A DNA stretch of 64,000 nucleotides from Epiperipatus broadwayi. Lineage: Eukaryota; Onychophora; Udeonychophora; Euonychophora; Peripatidae. A model generated the notes under the pieces. It was not told the origin of the DNA, did not search any database, and saw only the letters and a program-made list of their open reading frames with translations. Location of the stretch: contig JAQFVV010000013.1 in the NCBI GenBank assembly GCA_028023455.1, forward strand, positions 10,138,411 to 10,202,410, given 5' to 3'. The stretch's first letter is position 1; each line of letters begins with the position of its first letter. The translations under genes and the position numbers were made by a program. Of this stretch, positions 11,020 to 23,045 are shown in pieces.

Positions 11020-12050
11020 ATTTTAAATTGAACCTCCTTCAAAATCTTTCCATTTGATGCAGCACACTAGTCTAAATATGATTTCCACTTTTCAAAGTAA
11101 TTCTTAAACTCTTACAAAGCGAAGCCTTTTAATATCTCCATTTTTTGTCACTTCTTCCAAAACTGCAAAATGGTTTTTCTTTGAGGTATTTTTTAAATTG
11201 AGAGAATAGAAAGAAATCACATGGAGCAAGAACAGTGAAGAGGGTGGATGGATAAGTCAGTTTACGCTATTTTTAATTAAAAATTGCTTCACATTCAAGG
11301 CTTTACATGCTGCTGCATTGTCATGATAAATTCACCAATTCCCATTTTGCCACAAATTGTTATATTTCCATATCATTGCATTATACAAATCTTTCAAAGC
11401 TTTTAAGTAAAATGCTTGGTTAACAGTTTGACTGCTAAAAATAAATTCTGAATGAACAATGCTGTTTGCATAAGAAAAAAAAGAAATTATCACTGTCTTG
11501 ACATTAGACTTCTTTTGCCATGCTTTTTTGGTTCATGGTGACTTTGAAGTTTTCCATTCACTTGACTGCTGTTTTATCTCAGAGTCATAAGCATAGCACC
11601 AGCTTTCATCATCAGTAATAATCTTTGAAAGAAGATCAGGGTTGATTTTCAAGTGCTCTGTTAATTAATAACATGCATCCATTCACAATTGTTTTTGATC
11701 AGTTGGGAGCATGTGAGACACAAATTTTGCTGCAACCCTTTTCATTGACAATTTAGGACTCAAAATTTATTGGCATGGAACTCCAAAATACACAAGATAA
11801 ATCAACAATTTTTTCAATTGTTCTGTGATGGTCTTCGTTCAAGAGATCGAGGATTATCCTGAGTAATGTTTGTCTGCTATTGATAATTTGCTAATACTAA
11901 AGCAGGAAAACCATTTGTAAACTTTGTTTTCCCCAGAGCAGTATTCTTGCAAGCATTTTAAAATATTACAACAGCATTCCTTGTTATTTTTCCTAACAGA
12001 AAACAGAATTTCACAGCTGCATGCTGTTCAAACTTTTCAAACCTAATAAA
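11020..12050 (-). pseudogene. mariner-type transposase pseudogene
   Basis: Read on the minus strand, this is a degenerate mariner transposase. From the N-terminus: EQHAAVKFCFLLGK near 12030 (start of the helix-turn-helix domain), KTKFTNGFPA near 11920, HMLPTDQKQLWM near 11700, then DLLSKIITDDESWCYAYDSE near 11640-11580 (first catalytic Asp region, family consensus TGDETW), QQSSEWKTSKSP, IYHDNAAAC near 11330 (second catalytic Asp, family consensus HHDNA), IHPPSS near 11250, and a C-terminal CCIKWKDFEGG near 11050. Several stops and frameshifts interrupt it, and the third catalytic region after HPP is scrambled. Length and motif order match a full mariner transposase of roughly 345 residues. 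I could not identify the terminal inverted repeats with confidence. Confidence 0.88.
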
Positions 12051-12054
12051 AATC

Positions 12055-13160
12055 CACAAATATACAAAATACACTTTACAAAAAAATCTGCTACATGGCA
12101 CCATGATTTTACATGATATCATTTGGCAGATAGAAAGATGTGTGCAAAAATATATATAATGATAGAAGCAGGCACTTCAACAAGTATAGTACCAGAAAAT
12201 GAATCCAATTACTTTTGTGTACTCCCTCATATATTTTTTATTAAATACAATGACATGGTATCATTAATAAAAATATTTTTAATGATGTGTAATATATTAT
12301 ATATATTTAAAAATTTCATTCCAGTATATAGATTTAAAATAGTTCAATAAAGCCATCTGAAAAAGGGAAATGATCTTAGAGATGTATTTCCTGTTGAACT
12401 AGCATTATTCACTTGTCCATGTTATAATATCATTTTTCACTTTTAGCCTAATAAATAATTAATAATAATCATAAATTCATTTGTCTAAATGGATATCAAA
12501 GATGAGAGTACAAAAAAATTAGCACTTCTAAATATTGAAGACATGGGAAAGTTACTGTTATGGGTTAAATGAAAAGTTACTGGTTTAAGTTAGAATTGCA
12601 AATTATAATTCACTTTTCTTTTTCAGAAATATTAATTTTTATGTTTCAAGTAAGTCTATCCCGAGCTTCAATTAAATTTAAAGATTATATTCGAAATTAG
12701 GAATGATTAATAATAATCATTAATGTTTTTATCTAAAGTTGAAAAAAAAATACTTAGTTTTTTTTTCTTTTTCTAGTCTTCTTTATTTTATCAAATTTTC
12801 TAATCGTTTTGGAAATCTGATAAAATAAAAAGTGAAGATTAAGATAAGAGTAATTTATATAAATATAAAATCTGTTTTAGAAAGTAGGAGTCTCAGATGG
12901 ATAAGATTTATAAAATATTTTTATGCTAAGAAAATTCATTGTTGAGACTGAATCACATGTTAATCAAAAATATTTGCATAAGGCACTAACAATTTTAGTT
13001 ACTATTAAGACTTTTTTTTTTTAAATGTTAATTCAAACCAGATTCATGTTGTCTTGATTCTTTCAATACCTCTCATCTTTTACCAATAATAAATAACAAA
13101 AAAATATTTGGAAGATGAAAGTTAAAAAAACAAAACAAACAGACATTGTATTGTTTTAAC
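12055..13160. other. AT-rich DNA, no gene seen
   Basis: No coding signal or transposon end recognised. The left edge may include the 5' end of the mariner copy. Confidence 0.5.
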
Positions 13161-13163
13161 AAC

Positions 13164-13269
13164 ATTGAATTGGTGGTCGAGAGGTCAGCGCGATTGCTTT
13201 GCAATTGCAGGCAGTTGCCCGGGTTGCGGGTTCGCGTCCCGGCCGATGCTATGACACTTAAAAAAAAAG
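13164..13269 (+). mobile_element. tRNA-derived SINE, family S, copy 2
   Basis: A GC-rich island in AT-rich surroundings. A box TGGTCGAGAGG at 13174-13184, B box GGGTTCGCGTCC at 13228-13239, about 44 bp apart as in pol III type 2 promoters, followed by GGCCGATGCTATGACACTT and an A-rich tail. The head resembles Ser/Leu tRNA D arms (gtggtcgagaggtcagcg). The anticodon arm is not convincing, so this is a SINE rather than a tRNA gene. It is the least damaged of three copies (others at 3.5 and 6.8 kb, both on the minus strand). Confidence 0.8.
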
Positions 13270-15127
13270 AACCCAATTTGTTCGTTCACATTTTTGAATA
13301 GTACAAATGAAAAAATTAATATGAGTATTGATAACTGCATTTCTATAGTTAACAAAAAAAATAAACATTTTTAGAAAATTTTAATGAATATGAATATTAT
13401 GCATCTTTTGCTCCTGGTAATAAAATGTGTATTTTTTTTAATAAATATTTTTTGTTTATTTATTTTATAAAGATCTGATTAAAAAGTATGAATGCAATAT
13501 TATCAAAGGCTTTAACACATCATGTAACATACTTGTGTATCTTTTTTGATCTATAGGACTTTACTCTAAGTGTTAGTTTAAGATTTGCTGCAAGCTTAAA
13601 GGAATGTCACAAATCTGAAAGGTTTGATTGGTTATAAATATTTATCAAGTACATTCTGTCAATTTATATATGCTTCAAACCCATAGACATGCATTTTCAG
13701 AAACCAATAACCCTTTAGTACCTTAAAAAAAATTATATAAATTTTATTGCTGTGGAAATCATGAGTGCATATCCTGATCATAAAACAAAACTATGGAGTT
13801 TTTATTACCCAAGAGGGGGGAGAGATTTTATATGCTTATGGGAACTTAGCCTATGATTTAGCTTTACTTTTTTTAATATAGATGTTATTACTGCAAGTGA
13901 CAAATTCTGAGATAATTTCAGGTGTAATTAATTGTTTAATAATTATACAGGTGAAATTTATTAATGAAAGAAAAACTGACAGACTGAAAAAAAAAAAAAG
14001 AACCATGATTCATTTACAACATTATAATATGCCTTGTTTAACAAATTGTAGAAAACTATTATTTGATGTGAAATTGAGAAGAATAATACAAAACCAGGAT
14101 GGGAAAGGAATGTGTGAGCTTGAAATAATAGTTAAATTAAAACATAAAACAGTATAGAACAACTATAATGCCAAAACTTCTGAGTTAGGAAGAAAGATGA
14201 AAAGAAATATTGGAATGGCTGAGGTAAGAAATGATAAATAAATAAAAGATTTAGAAGATCATTAAGATGAAAGATATGTAAGTTAAAATAAGTGATATGC
14301 AAAAAGGAAATGACAAAGTTAGGAAAAAAAATGGCAATTGTCAGTAGAGAACAAAAAAAAATGCAGAAAGACAAAGTTGAAAATAGATGAAAAGAAAGAA
14401 TGCACTGAAATTTGAAGAGAAAAATTTTGGCTGCTGAATGAAATGGAAAAAGACAAAAAAGATGGAAGAAAGTTAATTATTTATATGCAATAATTAGTGG
14501 CAATCTATATTAGTAAACAAAAAATAATACTAATTTGATAAATTAATATTAAATAAACTTCAGAATACAGCAAAGTAAAAAAATGTGAGGGAAGTTAAAT
14601 CCAAAATCAAATTAAAACTTATCACTTAAGTGCAATAGCCTATAAGAACACTGTGCTGTTATAGATAATGTACTCATATGTTGTGACCATAATCCTATTC
14701 CACATACAGATGAAGTTTAAAATTTTTTAAAAAATAACTGATGATTTATTAAGCAAATTTAAGATTTCTCAGTTAGCCAATAGAATAAAAGGAAATGTAG
14801 TTATTCTTAACCAGAAGACAAAATTTTCAAGATAGTCTGGACTTATTACGTTAAAAAAATCTGATTATTGCATGAGAGAAAATGTATAAACTCCAGATTT
14901 GAAACAAAGTTATGAGTGTTATAAGAATGTAGTACTATTGTGAAGCTCTTTAGTTTAACTTTTATTATTTTTAAATTATAATATTTATGACTGAATCATC
15001 TATTTGTTTAAATTTCATTTTTGGCTCTAATATTTTTATCAGAATCAATTTCAGTTTAACATTATTAGTTTTATATTTATTAAGTATTATAGAACTTCCT
15101 CTAGTATTTATACAATTAGCCAGTTGT
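13270..15127. other. AT-rich DNA, no gene seen
   Basis: A 91-codon plus-strand frame at 13882-14157 overlaps an 80-codon minus-strand frame. Both look like by-products of purine-rich sequence (gaagaaa-type runs at 13970-14480), not genes. No domains recognised. Confidence 0.5.
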
Positions 15128-15330
15128 TAAGGTTCAACTTACCTTCAAGCAATGGACTTACTCCCATTTAGCATTAATTGCTATTAACTAATGAATGAAT
15201 GGACAGATGAATTAACCAATGATAGAAATAGGTCATTAGATTACTTAATCTGTCCATTTATTCATTGGTTAGACATGAGGAATACTGAATCTGGATAAGT
15301 TCATTGTTTGAAGTTAAATTGAGCAATAAC
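15128..15330. mobile_element. fold-back MITE
   Basis: The outer arms ggttcaacttaccttcaagc and ataagttcattgtttgaag with ttaaattgagc are imperfect reverse complements. The inner arms (aatgaatgaatggacagatg on the left, aatctgtccatttattcatt on the right) pair almost perfectly, leaving a short centre near 15220-15240. The whole 200 bp folds into one hairpin. No protein is encoded and I could not define a clear target duplication. Confidence 0.7.
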
Positions 15331-18300
15331 ATACATTTTGTTTTTATTTCTGTTCATATAAGTATTTAATTACACATCATTATTTTATAGTCTTACATGA
15401 TTTCTTAACATCTATGATCTTGCTTATAATTTATCTAATTAATTGTTACATAACTGTAAGGCATTCCATTATTTTACATATAGTTTTAAATATCTGAAGT
15501 CACTTCAAATATAAGAAGCTGGAAGAAATTTTAATCAGATATTCCTAATTAAGCATTGATTACTTCCAGCAATGACGTAAGATTTTTGAATGATAATCTG
15601 ATTTCTCTAATGATTTATCTTTAATATTTTTATGTTAGAAATAATTCATAATAAACTATAATAATGCAATATATGATTTCTCTGGATTATATTAATATAC
15701 ATTAGCTAGCCTTGATTTTTGACCTAGAATGGTTCTTTTAAATTCTGAGTAAATTAAGATTTCAATCAAAAGAAGGTCTAATTTAGTCAGATACTATGAT
15801 GATGCAATGTAAAATGAGATCTGAAATTTCAGTATGTATGTCACAAGTCCAAAAACTTTATTAAACAAGTTCAATATTCCTTCCTTTTAAAATAGTTATT
15901 GATTGCAATTATAATTTCTTTAGATTACTTAGTATGTAAATAGAATTGTTTTACAGAAGTGATTAAGCTAATTTACTGCTATCAAATAGTAAGTAGTCAT
16001 TGATATAAACACAATTTTATGTTTCAATTACACTTTTAAAATATTAACAAATCTAATTTGTGTGAAATTGTATTCTTTTGTATACTTGTGGACATAAAAA
16101 TTGCCACTTGTTCCTTAAATGTGTAAATAAAATAATTATTATTTAGAATATGAAATCAAACAACAAAACTATTAATTTTATATATTAGAAAGTGAATGTC
16201 CATAAAGATTGCAGTACTCCAGTGATTTAACTACTATGTGGTCAAAAGAGTCAATTATTCCTGGTATATATGCTGATTTTAATATATTTATATTAGATAT
16301 AACATTGATTTTTATTTTTAATACTTTAAATAGTTTATTAAATATTCACTCATTTTGTTTTTATATATATTAATAGATAATTCATTTCTTGTGTTTTATT
16401 TTTTGTATAATGTGCGATTGTTTTAACTGGCCAACAATCTTTTTTAAAATTACAATTGATAAATGGATTATATTAATTATTTCAAATACATCTAAATGTA
16501 TTTTATATAACTGTTCTGCACATATATTCATACATATATATTTCTAATTAAACTCAAGACAAAAAAAACTATTTTAGGATGGGACTGCCAAAAGTAATTG
16601 TTGGTTTCTTAGCAATATCAAAGATATCTCTAGTTATTTACATGAAAATAATCACACACTTTGCTTTGTTTGCATTATAATAAATCCATATAAATATTTA
16701 ATATAACATATATATATACAAAAAATTGTTATCTATGTAGAATTATCATTAAACATAACCTTGGTAAAAATTATTGTAAATACATTTAAATATGATATTC
16801 ATGCTTGTATATTGGCATATTAAAGAATCTCCATTCATCAATTACTATTCTGAAAAAAATTGTTAGATAACAAACTATAAAGAACAATAATAATAAAAGG
16901 TATTATGTATCTAAAAAGTACAAGAATTGGAATAGGATATGTTAATATTTTGGATACAATTGATTTCTTAAAATTTAAAAACAATTTAAATTATAAAAAC
17001 TATATATAGAATGTGGAAATATATTTTTTATAGAATATCCCATTTGAAGTCATATTATTGCTTTATTCACTAATAGCAAATAATATATATAGAAACTGAT
17101 TTTACAATCAGTTAAATGTATATTGAATAAGTGATATATTAGATATATTAGGTACTACATGTATTTTAAATACAAAATTAAAAATGTAACATTTTTAAGA
17201 TCCGAACAAAATCACAGATTGCTATCAAAATTTTGAATAATCAGGACCAATCCAAAATATGTGATAAATTCAAAATATATGTATAATTTCATTGAAAACG
17301 ACTTACATTTTTTATCAAATCAACTTTTTATTTAGTCTTAAAAAAATACAATTTAGCAGCACAAGAACTTCCTTCTGACATCGCTTAACTACAACAATTA
17401 CTTCAAATTATATCTAATTAAAAATAATTTTAGCGAATCATTTACAACTATGTACATATAAAATATATAGTAATTTGAAAATATTTAAACAACAAAAAAA
17501 AAAAAAATTAAAAAAACATTGTTAAAACAAATTCTAATGACTAGTTTTATATAAATATAACATTTATCTAATAAAAATAAAAATATCATTTGTAAATTTC
17601 GTGTATGTATAGTTGAGGAATAAAACAAAATAAATTTATAACTTCATGAACTTAGGTGAAGAATCGAATTCACTACAGTCCAATGATCAATTCTTATTTC
17701 CATTCGAATAACTATTATATGTTACACATAAATATATTTTACATGGGATCCGCTTGCATTCCTAAAATTAAATATTGACAATAGCATTTCTGCATTATAT
17801 TTTCAATAAACAGTTAAGGATGAATTAACCAGAAATATTTGGTTCAGATTGGGGAGGAAAAAACTTTAATATTTAAACGACAAAGTAAATAAATTTGTGA
17901 ATATTCAGTTTAATACATGGTCTTTTTAATAAATGATGTGATAAAAATCAATTAGAAACTGGTTGTGAAATGCTTGCATTATTATCTATTGCCTATTGAG
18001 TAATTTAATGCTGAAATAATTAATCTATAGTGTGTATACATTCTCTCTTTTTGAAGGCATTTGATCACTATTAGAATCTATGGAATGCCATCTTATTAAA
18101 TATAACAGTTTATATTTACAGTTATCATAGTTAACTTCTCTAAAGCAGCTAATAAATAAAACAATGAGACCAATATCATTTGAGAGCAATTAGAAGTATG
18201 CATATCAAAAATATTTTCTCTGGCTTATTTTAACATTGTGCTATTTTATATAGTAACTTTTTATATTTTAAGTTCAAATGAAGTAAACCCTAAAGTTTTT

Positions 18301-19750
18301 ATATTTAAAGAAAGCTTTTTGTTACCATTTGTGAAAGTGATCAAAGAAGATGGTCAGCGTTCACAAATTAACATGTGAATTCTTTAAAATAAGTTTGTTT
18401 CACAACCTAAAACTGCTGGGTTCAGCCTATTGCTATGGTGCTCAAATATCATTTGATCTATAGAGCTGCTGTTTATAAATAAATAAATGTTTTATGCTTA
18501 ATCACTATTATTATGCACTCTCAATATCAACTCCTGGTAATCAGTTAAATGTTGTTTTTTGAAATGATTTACTAATCGTTCTTCAATGGCATGTTGAGTG
18601 CTGTTTGTCACATAGGTAACATTGCTGACTCAAGAGCCATATAATTTACTGGTAAGTATATGTGATGTAATAGTGTTAAAAACAGTGGACAACATAGAAC
18701 ATTTTTAAGGTATCTTGTTGCACTACATCCAGGATATTCCAATAAGTTATTAAATAGTAACAGCATAAAAATATAAATTGTAACTTCTATAATAGCATAC
18801 TTCCAAACAAAATTTAAGCATGTCCTCTCAAGCATTAACTATTCCAATTGTTAATTTATTATTGTAATGATAGAATTCATCCATCTGGTTTATCATCATT
18901 ATTATTAGTTTAATCTAGTTAAATATTCGCTTGGTTTATTTTTCAAACTAGTTATAGTATTTTAAAACACTTCTCTGACATTTTAATTGAAGTAAGTGTC
19001 AATATCTTTTTTATTTTGTTATTTAATATTTTTTCATTTTCTTGGTGATTTGTGGATTAATAATCAAGTCATGAAATTACACTAACAATAATATTATATG
19101 ATTTTCTCACATGCTACTAAGAGTTATCTTCATACTATTCTAAAGTCTTCTATTGGAAATAGCACTAAAATATCTCCATTTTAGATTGCCTTCTGCAGAA
19201 ATCACTATATAGTTTAGAAATTAGCAACTAAGTAACATGCAATAATTTCCAGCATTATCAATTGTTTAACAACTCAATTTTTTAAAAATACTACTAATGC
19301 AAATTATCTAATAGATGCTTATTTGGCTTTTATAAAGTATAATTAATATTATTTTTATTTCATTGCAGCAATATTGGTTTACCATTGAATATCTTATAGC
19401 ATACAAATTCAGCTTACTTTCAGTCAAAAATAGGCTTCTTTTTTGATAATGCATAAAATTCTATTTGTTTGATTGCTACATTCTAGAAATGTGACTATCA
19501 TTCAAACATGCATTGAATTCAGAATGCACAAAAGATTAAAGTTGTTTTTAAAATGAATAATAAAAATTTGTATCTTTAAGATTTTCTCTTTAACTAAAAT
19601 TGGTAAATATTCATTTACTGATTAATAATAGAATAGCTGGCTGGTTTGCAATGGATCAAACATCTGGAAAAAAAATCCACGTTTACTTAGAAATCCTCAT
19701 TCAGCTGAAAAAAACATTGAACTTCCTTGTATTTTAAATCCAATTCATAA
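15331..19750. other. 4.4 kb AT-rich desert
   Basis: Sequence inspected on both strands: no recognisable exon, RNA gene or transposon terminus. Open frames are all short. Small TA runs occur throughout. Confidence 0.5.
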
Positions 19751-19758
19751 ATATAGCA

Positions 19759-20156
19759 CAGGGGTTCCCAACCTTTTTGCATTTAAGAGCATATCCTATA
19801 ATACCAGCCAGATAGCAGGCACCATTTATTTTTTCAACCAAGTGGTGAGCACCATTTATTTTTTCAATGTAAATTTATACTTGGATATTGTTAATAATAC
19901 ACATAATGTACAAAAAAATATTTATTTCAAAAATAAAATTTTAACATATAATTAACGTTTATATTTTTACGCTGTAAAAGTATAGTATGCCCTACAATTT
20001 GATTACAATATAATACAATAATTTATAAGAAATTTTAAAAATTAAATTTATTTGTATCAGATGAATAATTTTTTATTGTGTTCGGATAGTGGGGGGCATG
20101 CATAAAAGGGTCTGCAGATGCCATGGTGCCCGCGGGCATAGGGTTGGGGACCCCTG
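19759..20156. mobile_element. hAT-type MITE with target-site duplication
   Basis: The left end is CAGGGGTTCCCAACC and the right end is GGTTGGGGACCCCTG, near-perfect inverted repeats of the form found on many hAT elements. The flanks are atatagca (19751-19758) and atatagaa (20157-20164): an 8 bp target duplication with one difference, the length expected for hAT transposition. The 398 bp body is AT-rich with GC-rich ends (ggtgcccgcgggcata) and encodes nothing. A local duplication (accatttattttttcaa) sits near 19822-19870. It would depend on a transposase in trans. Confidence 0.92.
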
Positions 20157-20164
20157 ATATAGAA

Positions 20165-21585
20165 GATAGTCTGCAAAACTTTTATATTAAATATTGTTAT
20201 ATTATTTCACTTTCTATTAAACTTGAATGATAGATTTATTTCAGAATGTATATATTTTGAATCAATTGACCTGGTATGACTATAGATATGATATAATTTT
20301 TCCATGATCTTTTATTAAGCATATGCAGAATTCTTTTAAGAAAATTAACGATTAGCAGCAGAACTTTTCTGGAATTTTTGACATAATGATGTCATAACAA
20401 CAATATGATCAAGCTTAGTGTAGCATATTCACAGAGACCAATATGAAACAATTACTAAAATTTCTTGTCTTTCACCATAAGTTCTGGAAAATTGTTAAAT
20501 AATCAAAAAACAAAATACATCTAAAACCCAGTTGTTACAAGTGCAATTTTCCTTTTATTGCAGGTATTAATAGAAACATCCACACTTTAAAACAATAATA
20601 TTGGACTTTTCCTTTTTAAATTTAGTATGGTTTTTATTATTTTGTTTTAATTTTTAATCTCTCATCATGGATTTCTAGAACTCAAGAAATTATAACTTGA
20701 CCTATAAACATTCTTCTTACATTAATAAAATGATAACTGTTTTTGAAATAAAAAGTTTCACTAATAATTTTTTTTAAAAGAAATACTTGAAAAATATACT
20801 GAGGGAGGGAAAAGTTTTTAATTTTCCGTATATTGAATGATTGATATACCATCAATGATTTTTGGATGTACTTTGGGAGATATGATTAACAACACTTCAT
20901 TTAGAAATAAATAATAAAAAGAAATAATGTTGAAAGATTAAAATAAATTACGTTAAGACTAATGTACATTTTCACATATATATTCAAAAAAGGTATTAAA
21001 GTATATGATAAAAATATTATGACGATTTGTAAAATTTAGCTTAGGGCCCCAAAATCTTAGCTTCACCACTGGTGAAGACTTATCAAGTTTAACTATTATT
21101 GACATGATAATATTCTGAACAATCAGACTGTGAACAAGAGTGGCTGGTCAAAAATTTCTGCACTAATTTCGGTCTGATAAAAATGGAAAAAAAGATCAAT
21201 CATCAATTAAATTAAAACACTGTGTTCTCTTGCCATTCTACAGATTATATATTATTACTTCATCTCCTGTATGATGGAAAAATAACACCAATATGACTTT
21301 CTAATAAAAAAATATATATTCATATAGATATTCTAAGCTAGTATATTTTATGAAAATATATGAATATACCATATGAGTATTTAAGTCTTTAAAACTGTGG
21401 TTTTTTTTTACGTTTTAATTATATAAGGCTGATAATAGAGCTAACTAAATAATTCTAACCTTTAATTGTTAAAAAAATTATTTGTTGATATTATATTTTA
21501 ATAATTGATTAGATATTTACAAAAAAAAAAAAAATCTGCTTTCCATTAGTATAGATAATTCTGTGTTTCCACTGAATCGCTAGTA
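20165..21585. other. AT-rich DNA with one possible transposon end
   Basis: No gene seen. Around 21040-21075 the minus strand reads CAGTGGTGAAGCTAAGATTT then TGGGGCCC, reminiscent of hAT-like termini, but no partner end was found, so it is not called separately. Confidence 0.4.
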
Positions 21586-21590
21586 ATCTC

Positions 21591-21727
21591 TTAGTTTTGC
21601 GTGCAATATTGTTTCTTATTTTGACTCGCCACGTATTTATCAAATTGATATTTCCATTCTACAATGTAGTTGTTACTCCAATCTTCGAATTCTTTTTTCC
21701 ATTTAGCTTCTACGTCTGAAATATTCT
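21591..21727 (-). CDS. candidate 3'-terminal coding exon of a host gene (partial)
   Basis: On the minus strand a strong polypyrimidine tract and acceptor (ttcttttttcag) at 21728-21739 precede an open stretch of 45 codons ending in TAA at 21591-21593. With two leading bases it reads NISDVEAKWKKEF, then EDWSNNYIVEWKYQF, DKYVASQNKKQ and a short end. Unlike neighbouring frames it is rich in Trp, Glu, Asp and Lys with varied codons, including ACG and GCG, which are rare in this DNA. The repeated W/F/Y spacing suggests an amphipathic helix. I do not recognise the family. A CpG-rich island with a donor-like site lies upstream at 22830-23045, but joining the two directly puts this exon out of frame, so at least one exon between them is missing or the island is untranslated. 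Confidence 0.45.
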
Positions 21728-22829
21728 CTGAAAAAAGAACATGGAAAAAAATGGTAAAGTCGATAATGCTTATTTGGATAAATAATTGTTATTTATAAAA
21801 TCTAATTTAAACTATATCTAAAAAACAAAAAGAAAAGCAGTCAAAAAAAAATGCCATAAAACCTCACGTAAAAATCTTTTAAATATACACTTGTTATATT
21901 TTGAGATAGTTTAAACTCTATTGCCAAGACAGTCTAAAGACACAATAAGATTTGTTTCAAAACTGTTATATTTTATTAAACACCTTAAAAATGAAAATAA
22001 TCTCTAAGTATTGCCTTAGCATTGGAGCTCTCACTTCTTCAATATATAACTACTAGAGGTCGCTTATGAACTCATATATAGAAAGTATATATGGTAAATA
22101 TCTTATTAGTACAATGTGCAGTGTTTAGTAAATGCATAGTAACTTTGGTGGGAATTAAATACAAGCAAGAAAGTAGTAGGATTAAGAAAATAAAAGATAA
22201 AAGCGTGCAAAGAAATTAAATTAGCTAGCTCAGTCATCAAAATCACTCTTTAATAAATAGAAAAGAAAATGAGAAGAAAATAGTCTAAGATAAAAGAATT
22301 TTAATTACCATAGCAACATGGGTTTAGAGTTTATTATATATAAATAATATTTTTTATTTAATATTAATTACTTTTACGTTTTTTTTTTTTTTAAAAAAAT
22401 AGAAAATTATATGTTCAAATAATGTTCTATTTGGGTTATCGCAAATGTTGAATTTGACAGCGTGTAGCTTTTGCAAATTTAGAATTTATCCGATCTGAGA
22501 AAGAAAATTTTTTCATCGTTATTTACGAAGATATTCTTTCTCTTTGTGAATGAAAAGGAAATTAGTTTAAAGCTACATAAAAGAACGTAATTATTCTTTT
22601 ACATTTAATACTTTTGATTTTAACAAAGAAATTGTTCACACTCATCAAAACATTTACTTAAATTTATAATTTTAATTATATATATATCCGTTATTTAATA
22701 AGGATAATGAAATTATTTCTTTGTAATCTTTTTCTTTGATTTCTATATACACATTTTTTGTTTGTATCATAATTATAGTTCATTAAAAAATTTCCCATGA
22801 TGCTAAGGTAAATCATGAAAGGATTAGTA

Positions 22830-23045
22830 ATTACCTTAAATGGCGCAGCCAACATCAATTCCAAAGCTTGTTAGCGGCAGGGTTAGACTGAAGAAAGTTA
22901 CAGAGTTGGACAGCTTCAATGGAGCGACTAATGTATTACACGGCAACCAACCAATTGATGTTGGAAGGCGGCAATTCACGCTCGCACGACCGCTCACACA
23001 AACGATTAGGTAGAGATCTTAACCTCCACGTATGATATAAGGTTA
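22830..23045 (-). promoter_or_regulatory. CpG-rich island, possible first exon/promoter of a minus-strand gene
   Basis: This 200 bp stands out for GC and CpG content in AT-rich surroundings. On the minus strand it ends GGCTGCGCCATTTAAG followed by GTAATTAC, a good splice donor at about 22833/22834. On the plus strand the same segment has a 57-codon ATG frame from about 22836 to a TAG near 23010 (starting MAQPTSIPKLVSGRV), with no recognised family. A 12-13 bp inverted pair (ccaacatcaattcc and ccaattgatgttgg) lies inside. The minus-strand first-exon reading is favoured because a plausible acceptor exon lies 1.1 kb downstream on that strand. A fragment of a retrotransposon leader is an alternative: TGGCGCAGCC resembles a tRNA primer-binding site. 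Confidence 0.4.

Noticed and set aside
13164-13269. Functional tRNA gene
   Set aside because: A and B boxes are good, but the anticodon arm lacks a proper loop (no U at position 33) and there is an A-rich tail; shared copies point to a SINE.
21040-21075. hAT-like terminus CAGTGGTGAAGCTAAG on the minus strand
   Set aside because: No partner terminus or target duplication, and the site is itself a small palindrome (cttcaccactggtgaag).
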